A DNA stretch of 64,000 nucleotides from Nocardioides sp. JS614 (GCF_000015265.1 NC_008699.1:2294001-2358000); one strand, 5' to 3'. Counted from the first letter of the stretch, positions 26,036-36,070 are shown. Numbers and translations are program-made. The notes: generated from the sequence alone by a model not told the origin.

Positions 26036-27700
26036 TCACTCGCCGTGGGTAGAGGTATCGGCCACGAGACTCCCGGCTCCGCGGCTGTCGTCCTCGCGGG
26101 CGGTCCCGCGGCTGTGTCGCAGTGGTGTCTCGTGCAAAAAGAGGAGGATCACGAATCCGGCGAGGGCGAAGGGCACGGCGGCGAGGAAGGTCGTCTGGAG
26201 CGCTTCCGCGAAACCACCGGTGACCGCGGCGTGGATGGCGTCAGGTAGTTGATCGATCTGTTGGGGGGTGGCCTGGGTGGGTGATCCCTGCGGCATCTGG
26301 TCGGGTGTGATGCCGGCTGAGGCGAGGTGGGCCGGGATGGTGTCGCGGAGGCGGTGCGTAAGCAGGGCGCCGAACATGGCGACACCCATCGCGCCGCCCA
26401 GGGAACGGAAGAATGTCGCGCCTGAGGTCGCCACTCCCAGGTCGTCGTGGGGTACGGCGTTCTGGGTGGCGAGTACCAGCACCTGCATCGTCATGCCGAT
26501 CCCGAAGCCGGTCACGAACATGTAGATCCCGGCGACCCACAGCGACGTGTCCACGTCCAGCGTGCTCATCAATGCCAGCCCGATGGCGGCGATGAACATC
26601 CCGGCGACGGGGAAAATCTTGTAGCGACCGGTGCGGGTGATGATCCGACCGGATCCGATCGAGGTGAGCAGCAGTCCCACCATGAGGGGGAGTGTCTGCA
26701 GACCGGAGGCGGTCGGCGATTCGCCCTTGACGATCTGGAGGTACTGCGGCAGGAAGATGATGGCGCCGAACATGGCCACCCCGATGACGAAGCCGGCCAG
26801 GCTCGTGATCACGAAGGTGTGGTTGGCGAACAGGCGTGGCGGCATGATCGGCTCGGCAGCTCGGCGTTCCTGGACCACAGCAAGGGCGAGGAGGACGATC
26901 GCTGCGGCGGTCAAGCCATAGGTCCATGCGGAGTTCCAGGCGAACTCCTTGCCGCCAAGCGACAGGACGAGCAGCAGGGCGGATACCCCGGCCACGATCA
27001 AGAAAGCGCCGAGCCAGTCGATGGCATGGCGGCGGCGCGGGAACGGGAGCTGGAGAACCCGTTCGGTCACCACGAGCGCGACGATCCCGATCGGGATCCC
27101 GACCCAGAAGCACCAACGCCACGACAGGTGCTCGACCAGGAAGCCACCCAACAGCGGCCCCGCCACCGTGGCGAGCCCGAACACCGAACCGATGTAGCCC
27201 TGGTACCGCCCGCGCTCCCGCGGACTGACGACGTCACCGATGATGGCCTGGGACAAGGCCATCAAGCCGCCGACACCGATACCCATCACCGCTCGGAACG
27301 AAACGAGCTGGGCCATGTTTTGCGAGAAACCTGCTGCGAGGGAGGAGACGAGGAAGATCGCGATGGCCGCTTGGAACATGATCTTGCGGCCGTAGAGGTC
27401 AGAGAGCTTTCCCCAGATGGGTGTGGACGCGGTCGCGGTCAGCAGTGTCGCCGAGACCACCCAGGCCAGTTGGTCCTGCCCGCCCAGCTCACCGACGATC
27501 GTCGGTAGAGCTGTCGCCACGATCGTCTGCGACAACGCGGCGACGAGCATTCCCAGCATCAATCCGACGAGCACCGTGACAATCTGCCGGTGGGTCAGGT
27601 GCGGCATCTCGGGTTGGGTTCCGATTACCCCAGGAGACGCGGAAGGAGTTTCGCTTCGACCGTTCTGCGACTGCGACCTCGGGGGGCGTGCCTGCTTCAT
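26036..27700 (-). CDS. MFS multidrug efflux transporter, DHA2 (EmrB/QacA) family
   Basis: A 554-residue proton-driven exporter with 14 predicted spans. The family motifs are PTIVGELGGQDQLAWVVSATLLTATASTPIWGKLSD near the N-terminus and GIGVGGLMALSQAIIGDVVSPRERGRYQG in the first half. The ATG at 27700 follows AGGAAG and is preferred to 27727. It reads away from the small protein and MarR genes at 27788-28861; that MarR is a reasonable candidate regulator. Substrate unknown. Confidence 0.93.
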   Translation of the reverse strand: MKQARPPRSQSQNGRSETPSASPGVIGTQPEMPHLTHRQIVTVLVGLMLGMLVAALSQTIVATALPTIVGELGGQDQLAWVVSATLLTATASTPIWGKLSDLYGRKIMFQAAIAIFLVSSLAAGFSQNMAQLVSFRAVMGIGVGGLMALSQAIIGDVVSPRERGRYQGYIGSVFGLATVAGPLLGGFLVEHLSWRWCFWVGIPIGIVALVVTERVLQLPFPRRRHAIDWLGAFLIVAGVSALLLVLSLGGKEFAWNSAWTYGLTAAAIVLLALAVVQERRAAEPIMPPRLFANHTFVITSLAGFVIGVAMFGAIIFLPQYLQIVKGESPTASGLQTLPLMVGLLLTSIGSGRIITRTGRYKIFPVAGMFIAAIGLALMSTLDVDTSLWVAGIYMFVTGFGIGMTMQVLVLATQNAVPHDDLGVATSGATFFRSLGGAMGVAMFGALLTHRLRDTIPAHLASAGITPDQMPQGSPTQATPQQIDQLPDAIHAAVTGGFAEALQTTFLAAVPFALAGFVILLFLHETPLRHSRGTAREDDSRGAGSLVADTSTHGE

Positions 27701-27787
27701 CGACCACTTCCTGTCTTGGCTGTTCACATCGTCGTAGAGGGTTGGGAGAGGCGGCCCACGTCACCCGTCCAAGCGGTCCGGCGGCGG

Positions 27788-28150
27788 TCAGTGGGGAGCC
27801 CGTCGTCGACTCGACTCGCGGCGTCGCCGATCGCGTCGCGCTGCGGGGGGCCGCGATTGCGGTGGTCGGACCATCGTCGGCGGAGTCACGGGGTCGGCGT
27901 TGCCGAGGAACGACTCGATCTGCCGGATGCCTTCCTTGGCTTCTCGAGCTAGCCGCTTATCGCCCCGCCGCGGGGCGGGGCCCACCGCAAGGGCCCACTC
28001 CTCGGGCGTCAGCACGTGTCCGCTTGTCGAGAGACCCATGGCGACCAAGCCGGTCAAGGCGTTCCACGCCAGCCAGTGCGCCGCGTCGCAGCATTCGTCC
28101 AACAACTGGCGTGATAGCCGCTGAGGGATGTCCGGGTCCACTGTCGTCAC
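27788..28150 (-). CDS. Small hypothetical protein, paralogue of the gene at 29206
   Basis: A 120-residue protein with a hydrophobic segment (HWLAWNALTGLVAMGL, about residues 25-40) and a C-terminal helix (REAKEGIRQIESFLGNADPV) before a basic tail. Its pattern CD..W..L.GLVA.G, later EW, P.PR and DPV, matches the protein at 29206-29535, so the two are related. No known domain. It lies between the MFS and MarR genes. Confidence 0.6.
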   Translation of the reverse strand: MTTVDPDIPQRLSRQLLDECCDAAHWLAWNALTGLVAMGLSTSGHVLTPEEWALAVGPAPRRGDKRLAREAKEGIRQIESFLGNADPVTPPTMVRPPQSRPPAARRDRRRRESSRRRAPH

Positions 28151-28366
28151 CTCGGTCGACGACCTTCAAGTCAAGCCCTGATGCTTGGCTTTGCCAAGGA
28201 CTTTGACGTTACGCCGTCTTCGAGAGCCCTGCAAGCACCCGACGGGGCTTGCTGACTGGGAGAGCCTCTTCTTCCACCTGCCGGCTTGCGCCGACTCACA
28301 TCCCCCGTACGGATCTACAGTGGGCAGGTGCCGGCATCTCCTCGACGCGCGAATCGTCCCGGGTCA

Positions 28367-28861
28367 GTGAGCAGCAACACGGTCGCGGGTCAGGATGGAG
28401 GCAAGGCTGCACGGCCCGGAAGCCGCGACGCGGTTGATGACATCGAACGGGAACTCACGCTGGTGGTTCGGCGTGCCCAGAAGGTCCAGCTGGGCGGAGG
28501 GCCCGCGCTCTCCATCGACCGTGCTGGGTACTCGGTGCTCGCGCGGCTGCACGAGGTCGGCCCCCAACGTCCGAGTGCCTTGGCCGACCAGTTTCACCTC
28601 GACGCGTCCACCATCACTCGCCAGGTCCGGATCCTGCAACGGGAGGGACTGGTTGAGCGTGCATCGTTCGACGGAGACGGCCGCGTGGCCATCTACGGCC
28701 TGACCGATCAAGGTGTCGAGGTCATCAACAGCCTGCTCGCCAGACGACGTCAGCTCCTCGCCGACCTCCTTTCGAGTTGGACAGACTCCGACCGGACGGC
28801 CTTCGCGGACCTGCTGAAAAGCTTCAACGGCAGGCTCGATGAGCGCTTCGGATCAGACTAG
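28367..28861 (+). CDS. MarR-family transcriptional regulator
   Basis: 164 residues with the MarR winged helix (RPSALADQFHLDASTITRQVRILQREGLVERASFDGDGRVAIYGLT). The start is uncertain: GTG 28367 gives a normal length, while an in-frame TTG at 28286 would add 27 unrelated residues. It is divergent from the small protein gene at 28150. MarR proteins usually repress efflux or stress genes and release DNA on binding phenolic ligands. The nearby DHA2 pump is the likely target. Confidence 0.85.
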   Translation: MSSNTVAGQDGGKAARPGSRDAVDDIERELTLVVRRAQKVQLGGGPALSIDRAGYSVLARLHEVGPQRPSALADQFHLDASTITRQVRILQREGLVERASFDGDGRVAIYGLTDQGVEVINSLLARRRQLLADLLSSWTDSDRTAFADLLKSFNGRLDERFGSD

Positions 28862-29205
28862 GCAATCTGTCCCGGGTGAGGCCCCACGTCGGCATTCCGC
28901 ATCTTCGGGCCTCTCATTGCATCCGCACGAACATGCCATCGCCCGGGTATCAGTCCCTGCTCGATGTGCTCTGCTGAGATGAGTCGCCGCTGGGACCATG
29001 GGTGGTATGAGCCAACCGTGATCGGTCGGATCGAACGCCGTCGCCGGCCGGCAGCCCGCCACTGGCGGCGCCGAGGAGGGGCGCTGGGTGGCCCCGCACG
29101 ACGGAACCCTTTTCCTCCTATGTATCTCGGCGTAGGCTGAACGCCACCGCTACGTACCGGGTGATTGTGATCCCGGGTTCGGCCGCCCGACTGGAGGTGG
29201 GCGAA
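28862..29205. other. Intergenic region without a supported gene
   Basis: 344 bases after the MarR gene. Overlapping frames exist on both strands, but their composition is unlike protein and none has a ribosome site. A GGAGG before the GTG at 29206 is the only signal seen. Confidence 0.5.
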
Positions 29206-29535
29206 GTGAGATACTGGAACCTGAACGGGTTGGCTTGGCAACATCTGGCGACGGCGCTGTGTGATGTGCTGGCAGTCGTGTGGTGGACGCTCGTGGCGGG
29301 CCTCGTTGCCTACGGCGGATGCTGGTACGTGGGTCGGCTCGTCTATGGCGAGTGGGTTCGCGAACACCCCCCGCCCCGCCTGCGTTTCCTTGCTGAACGA
29401 CGGCTGCGCCGAGACCTCGCCCGCGGGCTTGCCGACCTTGAGGCATACCTGAGCGAACGCGATCCAGTACACGTCAACGAGACCCGTCCTGGCCGGGTGC
29501 GGACTTGGAGCCGCCAGGTGTGGCGTCGGCATTGA
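29206..29535 (+). CDS. Small membrane-associated hypothetical protein
   Basis: 109 residues. One or two hydrophobic spans (LCDVLAVVWWTLVAGLVAYGGCWYVG, residues about 19-44) are followed by a charged helix RRDLARGLADLEAYLSERDPV. The GTG start has a strong GGAGG eight bases upstream, better than the in-frame GTG at 29161. It resembles the protein at 27788-28150 along its length, though a MarR gene separates them. Function unknown. Confidence 0.6.
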   Translation: MRYWNLNGLAWQHLATALCDVLAVVWWTLVAGLVAYGGCWYVGRLVYGEWVREHPPPRLRFLAERRLRRDLARGLADLEAYLSERDPVHVNETRPGRVRTWSRQVWRRH

Positions 29536-30512
29536 GAAGGCGCCGATGCTTCGGAGCCCTCCAGGGTCTGGGGTTTGCCGGTCATTTCTGACGCCTCTTA
29601 AAGCCGGCCGTCGATGGCTGCGTGCGAGGCGAACGATCGCCGCCAGAGAATCGGCAACCCGGTCGTTTGGGGACCGATCGTCCCGGGTGCGGCAGACGTA
29701 GCCCCGCGCGGTGCAAGACCCGCACGGGGGCGGATCTCGCACCGCGCGGGCGAGGTCGGTGAGCAGCGAGGAGGCTGCGGCCCTCCAGGCAGGCTCAAGG
29801 TGGCGGCCGTCCGTCCATGGGCCGCACCCGGGGGCGTCGTTGGGTCATCGTGAGCAGATGATGTCGAACCGCGGCAGGACGATAGCGAGACCTGTTCCGC
29901 GTCACTGAGCGCAGCCGCGTGAGGTGAACAGGCCCGAGGCATCACGGGTGTTGGTCAGGTGTTCGGCTGTTGCTCACCGACGACCCCCTGTCGCTACGCC
30001 GCCGCGCGATCGCAGAGGGCGACGGGGCAGCCCGGCCGCCATCCCGGGGGCGGTTGCGCCCATTCGCCGCGACGCGGATGATGGTCGAGGAGCGCGAACC
30101 CAGGGCAGGGCGACCCCTACCGCGTCCGTGAGGGCGATGTCGGCAACATGATCGTCGCTGCCTGGATCCCGGTTCTCACGCATGGGGGCCGCAGTGGAGG
30201 CCGCCCCGGTCGAGCCCGCGTAGCGGCCGTGGCCTCGACCAGATCCAGCATGGCGAGCTGGCACGCGAGGCCGCGACGGCTCGGTGGGCACGGCCGTAGC
30301 GGCCTTCTGATTAGCCGAGACGTCGACGTTCATCGCGATCCTGCGCGGAGAGATGGAGGGAATGCTGGATTGCTGGTTTGATGGCCGCCGGGATCTTGGG
30401 TAGCCGAGGGGCCAGGACGTTGATGGTCTACCGCGCTTGACCGTGCCCGGGTCGGTCTGGTGATGGCTCCAAAGTGTGTCAGGAGCGATCGGCTCTGGGT
30501 GCGTCAGCCTTC
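29536..30512. other. Long region with no convincing gene
   Basis: Nearly 1 kb between the small membrane protein and the end of the second MmpL gene. A minus-strand frame from an ATG at 30333 to 29974 (119 residues, starting MNVDVSANQKAATAV) has an AGGAT before it, but quickly becomes Arg/Ser/Pro-rich and matches nothing I know. I see decayed or non-coding DNA only. Confidence 0.5.
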
Positions 30513-32867
30513 TCATCGGCTGCGGATGTCGTTGTCTTCTCGGTCGGTGGGTTCGGCCTGCTGGTTGAGCATGGCCAAGAGCTTGTCGCCCTCGATGTCG
30601 AGGTCCGGCAGTAGGTGGTCGAGCCAGCGGGGCAGCCACCATGCTCGCTCGTCGAAGGCGGCCATGAGCGCCGGGACGAGGGTCAGCCGGACGAGGAAGG
30701 CGTCGATGAGGATGCCGGCGGCGAGGGCGAAGCCGATCTGCTTGATCATGATGTCGTGGCTGAAGATGAAGCCGGAGAACACTGCGACCATGATGATGGC
30801 GGCTGCGACCACGACCCGGCTGGCCTGGTCGAACCCGTGGACGACGCTCTGGCGGGCTGCTTGGCCGTGGATGTGCGCCTCGCGCATCGAGGAGACCAGG
30901 AAGACCTCGTAATCCATGGCGAGTCCGTAGAGGATGCCGGTCACGATGATCGGCATGAAGCTCATCAGCGGGCCGCCGGTGTCGAACCCGAAGAGGCCGC
31001 TGAGCCAGCCCCACTGGAAGACGGCAGTGGTGGCACCGAAGGTGGCCAGGATGCTGAGCAGGAAGCCCGCTGTGGCCTTGATTGGGACCACGACCGAGCG
31101 GAAGACCAGCATCAGGATCAGGATGGAAAGGATGATGATGATGCCGAGATAGAGGGGAAGAACGCCGGCGATCTTGTCGGACATGTCGATGCGGATGGCG
31201 GTGAACCCGGTCACGCCCAACTGCACCTGGTTGCGCTGGGCGATGGCGTTGCCGGGCTCGCGTAGCGATTTGACGAGGTCGCTGGTGGCCTCGTCATCGG
31301 GTCCGGAGGCGGGGATGATGCTGAACACAGCCAGGTCGCCAGCCTCGTTGACGCCAACGGGGGCGGCCAGCACAATGTCGCCTCGGTCCTGGAACTCGCC
31401 GATTAGTTTCGCGGTCAGCTCGGGCGTGACGCGGCCTGAGGTGCCGACGGGCTCGGCGGTGACCAGGAGGGGGCCGTTGAATCCCTCGCCGAAGCCTTGG
31501 GACACTGCCTCGTAGCTCTGGCGGGCGGCTGTGTCCTGGTTGGCGGTCGCGCCGGAAGGGATCCCCAGGTGCATGCTGGCTGCGGGGATCGCCATCACGC
31601 CCAGGATCGCGACCACACCGGCGATGACAGGCCACCTGAACCTGATCACACCCTTGACCCAATGGTCAGCGACGCCGTGCGACTCGGCCTCGACCTTGGT
31701 GCGGCGTCGGGCTCGGGCTTTGTCGGAGCAGATCCGCTCCCCGACCAGACCGAGCAGCGCCGGCAGAAGGCTCAGGGCGATGAGGACGGCCAGGGCCACC
31801 GTGGACGCGGCGACCAGTGCCATCGTGGACAGCACTGCGATGCCGATGACGGTGAGCGCGGTGAGCGCGATGAGGACGGTCAGGCCGGCGAAGAACACGG
31901 CACTGCCCGCGGTGCCGACTGCTCTGCCGGCTGCCTCCTGAGCGGTGAGTCCCTGGTCGAGGATCAGTCGTCGCTGCCGGTTGACGACGAACAGTGCGTA
32001 GTCGATGCCGACGGCGAGCCCGACCATGAGGCCGAGGACGGGAGTGGCGGAGTTCATCTCGACGACGTTCGAGAGCGCGTATGCGCCGCCCACGCCGATG
32101 CCGACGCCGACCAGTGCGGTGATCAGGGGCAGGCCGGCGGCGACAAGGGAACCCAGGGTGAGCACCAGCACGAGGGCGGCGACGGCGAGACCGATCACCT
32201 CGCCGATGCCGATGGGGATCTCGAGGGCCTTGAGCGAGTCGCTCGGTAGAACGGTCATCCCCGTTCCCTGCTCGGCGCGTTCCACCACCTCGACCACCGA
32301 GGTGACGTCGTCATCTGTCAGTGAGGTTGCGGCGACCGTGAATTGAAACTGGAACAGCGCGACCTGCCCGTCCGAGGACACCAGCACGCCGGGCACCGGT
32401 TCCCCGTCCACCAGCAGCGGCTGGTACGGAGGCCCCTGCTCCTGTGCCGGTTCTTGGTCCGACCCGGCTGGGGGATCGCCCGGTGCATTCTCCTGGGGGG
32501 TGCCCGGTCCTCCCTGCTCGGCGGCACCCAGCGCGGCGTCGAGGGGGTTGACGACCTTCTCGAGGTCATAGACGTCGCTGACGGTGCCGCTGATGACCGC
32601 GAGTCGCTCCGGAGTGTCGAGGCGCTCGCCGTCCGGCACGGTGAAGACCACGCTGGCCTGGCCTCCCGAGGCCTCGGGGAGCTCATCGGCCACGCGGTCG
32701 AGCACGGTCTGGGCCTCGGTGCCCTCGATCTTCATCTCGGAGCTGACGCTTACCCCGTTGATTGCCATGCCACCAACGACCACCGCGAGGACTGCGACCC
32801 AGCCGGCGACGAACAGCCACGGTTTGCCGAACGCGGTTCTTCCGAGCCGGTACAGGAAGGTTGACAT
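30513..32867 (-). CDS. MMPL-family RND transporter
   Basis: A 784-residue exporter with two membrane halves (about residues 15-390 and 410-760). The first extracytoplasmic loop has a low-complexity Pro/Gly/Glu/Gln insert (about 115-150). AGGAG precedes the ATG. It is 35 bases downstream of a TetR gene on the same strand, so the repressor and pump are one operon. It differs in length and loop type from the MmpL at 19454 and is not a recent duplicate. Substrate unknown; lipids or drugs are typical. Confidence 0.92.
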   Translation of the reverse strand: MSTFLYRLGRTAFGKPWLFVAGWVAVLAVVVGGMAINGVSVSSEMKIEGTEAQTVLDRVADELPEASGGQASVVFTVPDGERLDTPERLAVISGTVSDVYDLEKVVNPLDAALGAAEQGGPGTPQENAPGDPPAGSDQEPAQEQGPPYQPLLVDGEPVPGVLVSSDGQVALFQFQFTVAATSLTDDDVTSVVEVVERAEQGTGMTVLPSDSLKALEIPIGIGEVIGLAVAALVLVLTLGSLVAAGLPLITALVGVGIGVGGAYALSNVVEMNSATPVLGLMVGLAVGIDYALFVVNRQRRLILDQGLTAQEAAGRAVGTAGSAVFFAGLTVLIALTALTVIGIAVLSTMALVAASTVALAVLIALSLLPALLGLVGERICSDKARARRRTKVEAESHGVADHWVKGVIRFRWPVIAGVVAILGVMAIPAASMHLGIPSGATANQDTAARQSYEAVSQGFGEGFNGPLLVTAEPVGTSGRVTPELTAKLIGEFQDRGDIVLAAPVGVNEAGDLAVFSIIPASGPDDEATSDLVKSLREPGNAIAQRNQVQLGVTGFTAIRIDMSDKIAGVLPLYLGIIIILSILILMLVFRSVVVPIKATAGFLLSILATFGATTAVFQWGWLSGLFGFDTGGPLMSFMPIIVTGILYGLAMDYEVFLVSSMREAHIHGQAARQSVVHGFDQASRVVVAAAIIMVAVFSGFIFSHDIMIKQIGFALAAGILIDAFLVRLTLVPALMAAFDERAWWLPRWLDHLLPDLDIEGDKLLAMLNQQAEPTDREDNDIRSR

Positions 32868-32902
32868 CGGTCTGGTTCTCCTAGAGGGCGTGGAGTCGCT
32901 GG

Positions 32903-33505
32903 CTAGAGGCCGTGGCGTAGGTAGTCGAAGGTGAGGTCGAGGAACGAGTCGTAGTCCATCGACACGGGGCTGAGGTCGTTCTCGCCGTCCAGGTGCACGT
33001 CGAGGGTTCCCTCTAGGGCGGCCATCACGGCGCCGTACACGGCGCCAAACAGCAGCGGTACGTAGATGGCGGGGTACCGGTCCCCGGCCACGGATCCCAA
33101 GAGTTCCTGTGCGGTGTGGCGCATGCGTTGCTGAACGCCCAGGACGTAGGGTTCCAGGGTCGGGTAATGCCGCGCCATCGCCATCAGTTCGCGCATCCTG
33201 ACCAGCGTGTCCGCGGCGAACTGATCCCGCATCACCGCCAACAGAGCATCGAGCAGGGGCAGGTCCGCAGGTAGGCCGGCGAGGATCGCGCTGGCGTCGT
33301 CGACACCACCGAACGCGACCGAAGCGACTGCTTCCTCCTTGCAGGAAAAGTGGTTCGCGAACGTTCGCCGCGAGTATCCCGCCCGCTCCACCACGTCCGT
33401 TGTCACGAACCCGAACAGCCCTCGCTCGCGGGCCAACTCGAAAGCCGCTTGAGCCAGCGCCTGTCTTGTCGCCTCACGCTTGAGGTCTCGCAAACCACGA
33501 TCCAT
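32903..33505 (-). CDS. TetR-family transcriptional regulator
   Basis: 200 residues. The helix-turn-helix is ARERGLFGFVTTDVVERAGYSRRTFANHFSCKE, followed by a C-terminal domain (TetR_C family resembling MftR-type regulators). The ATG at 33505 begins the conserved DNA-binding region; the frame to 33949 adds Arg/Ser-rich sequence without support. It is first in an operon with the MMPL exporter and divergent from a MarR gene. Palindromes rich in TGCCCA lie just upstream, probably its operator. Confidence 0.88.
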   Translation of the reverse strand: MDRGLRDLKREATRQALAQAAFELARERGLFGFVTTDVVERAGYSRRTFANHFSCKEEAVASVAFGGVDDASAILAGLPADLPLLDALLAVMRDQFAADTLVRMRELMAMARHYPTLEPYVLGVQQRMRHTAQELLGSVAGDRYPAIYVPLLFGAVYGAVMAALEGTLDVHLDGENDLSPVSMDYDSFLDLTFDYLRHGL

Positions 33506-33524
33506 TGCCTCAGTATGCCCAGCT

Positions 33525-33556
33525 CTGCCCATCGAGCAACATTGCCCAATGGGCAG
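33525..33556. promoter_or_regulatory. Candidate TetR operator with TGCCCA motifs
   Basis: CTGCCCAT and ATGGGCAG form perfect 8-base arms separated by 16 bases, and a further TGCCCA-like element lies inside. It is 20 bases upstream of the TetR ATG, within the gap shared with the divergent MarR gene. Confidence 0.6.
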
Positions 33557-33694
33557 GTAGACATGCGGCCCGGCCGTTCCTTCGGCAATGCAGCTGCCCG
33601 CCGGCTGCGGGCCGGTAGCGTGGCGGCCGGACGAAGCGGCCGATCTGCCTCCGGCGCCGGTTTTGTCATGGGCCATTGACTTACGGGAGTACGC

Positions 33695-34180
33695 ATGGCT
33701 GTTGGTAATAAAGGGGTCGGTGCTGGAAACGGACGGAACCAGGCGGCGACCGGTGACGGGGGGCAATTCGCCGATGCGGTGCTGGCGTTGCTCGCGGTTG
33801 CTCGCAGAACGAGGGGACGTTTGCAGCCGCTCTTTGACGACGTCACTGTGCCGCAACTGGTCCTGCTCGACGCCGTGCAGGCGTGCGGTCGCGAGGGTGT
33901 CGGCGCCATCTCGGCGTACACGCTGCTGAGTCAACCGACGGTGACCCAACAGGCGGCCACGCTAGAAGCTGCCGGTCTCCTGCGCCGCATCCCGGCCGAG
34001 GATGATCGACGCCGGCGCGTGCTCACCCTCACCGAACGCGGAGAGCGGCTCTTGGCTGCGAAGCGTGGCTTGGTCGCCGACCGACTTTCGGTGGCCTGGA
34101 CATCCCTCTCGGTCGAGGAGCAGTCGATCGCGGTCCCATTGCTTCGTCACATTACGAATCTCGTCGCGGAACTCACTTGA
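33695..34180 (+). CDS. MarR-family transcriptional regulator
   Basis: 161 residues with a winged helix-turn-helix (AISAYTLLSQPTVTQQAATLEAAGLLRRIPAEDDRRRRVLTLTERG) of MarR type. The N-terminal 20 residues are Gly/Asn-rich and likely disordered. GGGAG precedes the ATG. It is divergent from the TetR-MmpL operon, so it may add a second input to that pump's control. Ligand unknown. Confidence 0.85.
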   Translation: MAVGNKGVGAGNGRNQAATGDGGQFADAVLALLAVARRTRGRLQPLFDDVTVPQLVLLDAVQACGREGVGAISAYTLLSQPTVTQQAATLEAAGLLRRIPAEDDRRRRVLTLTERGERLLAAKRGLVADRLSVAWTSLSVEEQSIAVPLLRHITNLVAELT

Positions 34181-34268
34181 CCCCTCAGGACCGCTCTGCT
34201 GCGTGAACGCTACCGGTTCGGAACACGTCAGATAGAGAGAGGAAGGTGGTTGAGAACGGCACGCGATT

Positions 34269-34292
34269 TCCCCCACACCACTGATTGGGGGA
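34269..34292 (+). terminator. Weak stem-loop after MarR gene
   Basis: TCCCCC and GGGGGA arms of six bases enclose a 12-base loop, about 90 bases after the MarR stop. There is no U-tract, so this is only a possible terminator. Confidence 0.3.
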
Positions 34293-34503
34293 GTCGAGTT
34301 TGAGGATCCTCCCGCGACGGGCGGCCGGCTCGTCTCATGCCGCACCCGAGGACACGACGTGCTGCACCGACACGAGGGCGGTCACCAACGGGAAGGCCCT
34401 CTGCACGGACTGCTGACACCTGGGCATGCTCTTGCGAGGCCTGAGCTCGGGCGCGTCGTCGCTTTACGTGCGATGAGGGGCTCCTGCGTGCCGGGGATCG
34501 TTC

Positions 34504-34626
34504 TCAAACCGCGAGTTCGAGCTCTGCGTCCGATGATTACAGGCCGTAGTACTGACTGACTGACCCGTGGTGAACTGCGCGAACTCCGATTCGTTCGGGC
34601 GATATGTATCCCGTTGGTAACAGCCG
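34504..34626 (+). repeat. Dispersed ~126-bp repeat, copy B (diverged)
   Basis: The most diverged of four copies, at roughly three quarters identity to copy A over the 80-base core. It keeps the left part GTAGTACTGACTGACTGACC intact and the same total spacing to the right end, apart from a three-base deletion in the left flank. The minus-strand frame still ends GSVSQYYGL and stop. It lies between convergent genes. Confidence 0.8.
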
Positions 34627-34655
34627 AGCGATGTCGGCCCTCGAGGGGCGTTCAG

Positions 34656-35136
34656 CTACGAGGACGTCCTCCCCTGCGCGGGGACCCGCGGCGATTGCGC
34701 CAACGTCAATAGCACCTTGTTCAGCTCGCTGAGGAGCGTGACAAGCCTGGCTTCATCCTCCTCGGGCATACGCGAAAGGCCACTCGCAAGCGCATCGACG
34801 AGCCGTTGCCGCCGCTCGGCAAGCAGGGTCACTGCCTCGGGGGTGGGGAGGACGAGGACGCCTCGGGCCGTCCGAGTCGTCCGGCTCGCGCCGGAGCAGT
34901 CCAATGGAGGCGAGCGAATCGACCGTACGACTGGCGGTGGCATCCGTCGTTCCCATCCGGGCCGCAAGCGCGCCGAGGCGAAGCGGCGACTCGTCGACGG
35001 CGACCGCGAGCGCGAGCCGCTGCGTCCAGGAGAGCGGGCGCTCGTCAGCCTCCTGGAACTGGCCTCGGGGGTGGACGAGGAGCAGGACGAGCCGCTCAAG
35101 ATGCGCTGCTAGCCGAGCAGGTTCCGGTCCGCTCAT
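34656..35136 (-). pseudogene. MarR-family regulator broken by a frameshift
   Basis: The first frame (from ATG 35136) gives a normal MarR start through the winged helix (LGALAARMGTTDATASRTVDSLASIGLLRREPDDSD). The C-terminal half (ARGVLVLPTPEAVTLLAERRQRLVDAL, then LVTLLSELNKVL) is in another frame ending at 34656. The shift is near 34865-34880. Joined, the protein would be about 150 residues, normal for MarR. Its ATG overlaps the stop of the MFS pseudogene upstream (ATGA), so both were an operon. Confidence 0.8.
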
Positions 35137-36015
35137 TCGACTGCCTCTGCGACGGGGACGAGCCGCGATTGCGGTAGGCGCGGAGTGACGAGGAGGGCGA
35201 CGAACACTGCGACGAACGCGGCTGCCGCTCCGATCGAGAAGGCGGTTACAAAGGCCGACTCGGCCGGGATGTTCGTCCTTCGGATCGTGTCGGCGGTCAG
35301 GATCGCCGCCCCGACCTGGCCGCCGATCACGCCGCCGACGGTGCGCATCACGGTGTTCATGCCCGTCGCGACTCCGGTCTCGCTAGGCCGCACCGAGTCG
35401 ACGATGACTTTCGCCATCGCCGCAAAGGTGAAGGGGATACCGCTGCCGAGCACGATCATGCCCAGCACGATCTGCCAGGGATGGTCGTGCCAGAGGGCGA
35501 ACATGGCGAGCCCGACTGAAGCCATCGCCATCCCGAGCGCCATCGGCCACTTCGACCCGTAGCGCCGGCCGAGCACGCCGGCGAGCGGACCGGAGACGAA
35601 CCCGGCGAGCGCGCCAGGTAACAGATAGAGCCCCGCGGTCGTCGTGCTCGCGCCGAACCCGTATCCGACCAGGCGTGCGAGCGAGTCAGGAAGCCCCTGC
35701 GGCGTCTCGGCGAAAATCGGGATCAGCACAAAGGAGCCGAACATGGCAAAGCCCGCGATCAGGCCGGTCAGATTGGAGAAGAGCACCGGCCGCCTAGCCC
35801 CAATGAAAGGCGTGACCACGAACGCGACGGGCACCATCGGCAGGCTGATCTCGAAGATGATGCATGGCGGCGCGAGGGCGTCGCACAACTCGGCGGCGAC
35901 GTCTGGCGAGACGATCTTCGGCAACGGACGTCGCGACGATCGTCTGCGTTGAGCGCCGTCAAGGCGTAACCAACAGCAAGACCGCAAAGACGCGCAGCGT
36001 CGGCCCGACTGTCAT
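35133..36015 (-). pseudogene. MFS efflux transporter, N-terminal half deleted and frameshifted
   Basis: The C-terminal half of a DHA2-type MFS protein is intact from about 35870 to 35133 (MVPVAFVVTPFIGARRPVLF, and later SETGVATGMNTVMRTVGG). Upstream, the first transmembrane region can be pieced together in different frames from an ATG at 36015 (MTVGPTLRVFAVLLLV, TALN, QTIVAT, KIVS). It is then followed directly by mid-protein sequence. Some 150-200 residues are missing, plus at least two frameshifts. It is non-functional as a pump and followed by its also broken MarR regulator. Confidence 0.78.
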
Positions 36016-36070
36016 ACCCGGTCCGACTGCCACATAGGGAGGCCCTCCGTCGCTGGCACGTCCAACAACA

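Larger units (their letters stand above)
34181..34655. other. Convergent intergenic region with repeat copy B
   Basis: 475 bases between the MarR gene (plus) and the MarR pseudogene (minus). A weak stem-loop (TCCCCC and GGGGGA arms) is at 34269-34292, and the dispersed repeat is at 34504-34626. Between them I see no gene; a piece at about 34449-34464 (CTTTACGTGC) resembles part of the repeat. Confidence 0.55.

Noticed and set aside
29974..30333. Minus-strand ORF MNVDVSANQKAATAV of 119 residues
   Set aside because: It has an AGGAT before the ATG but becomes Arg/Ser/Pro-rich and has no recognisable similarity; mentioned only as part of the empty region.
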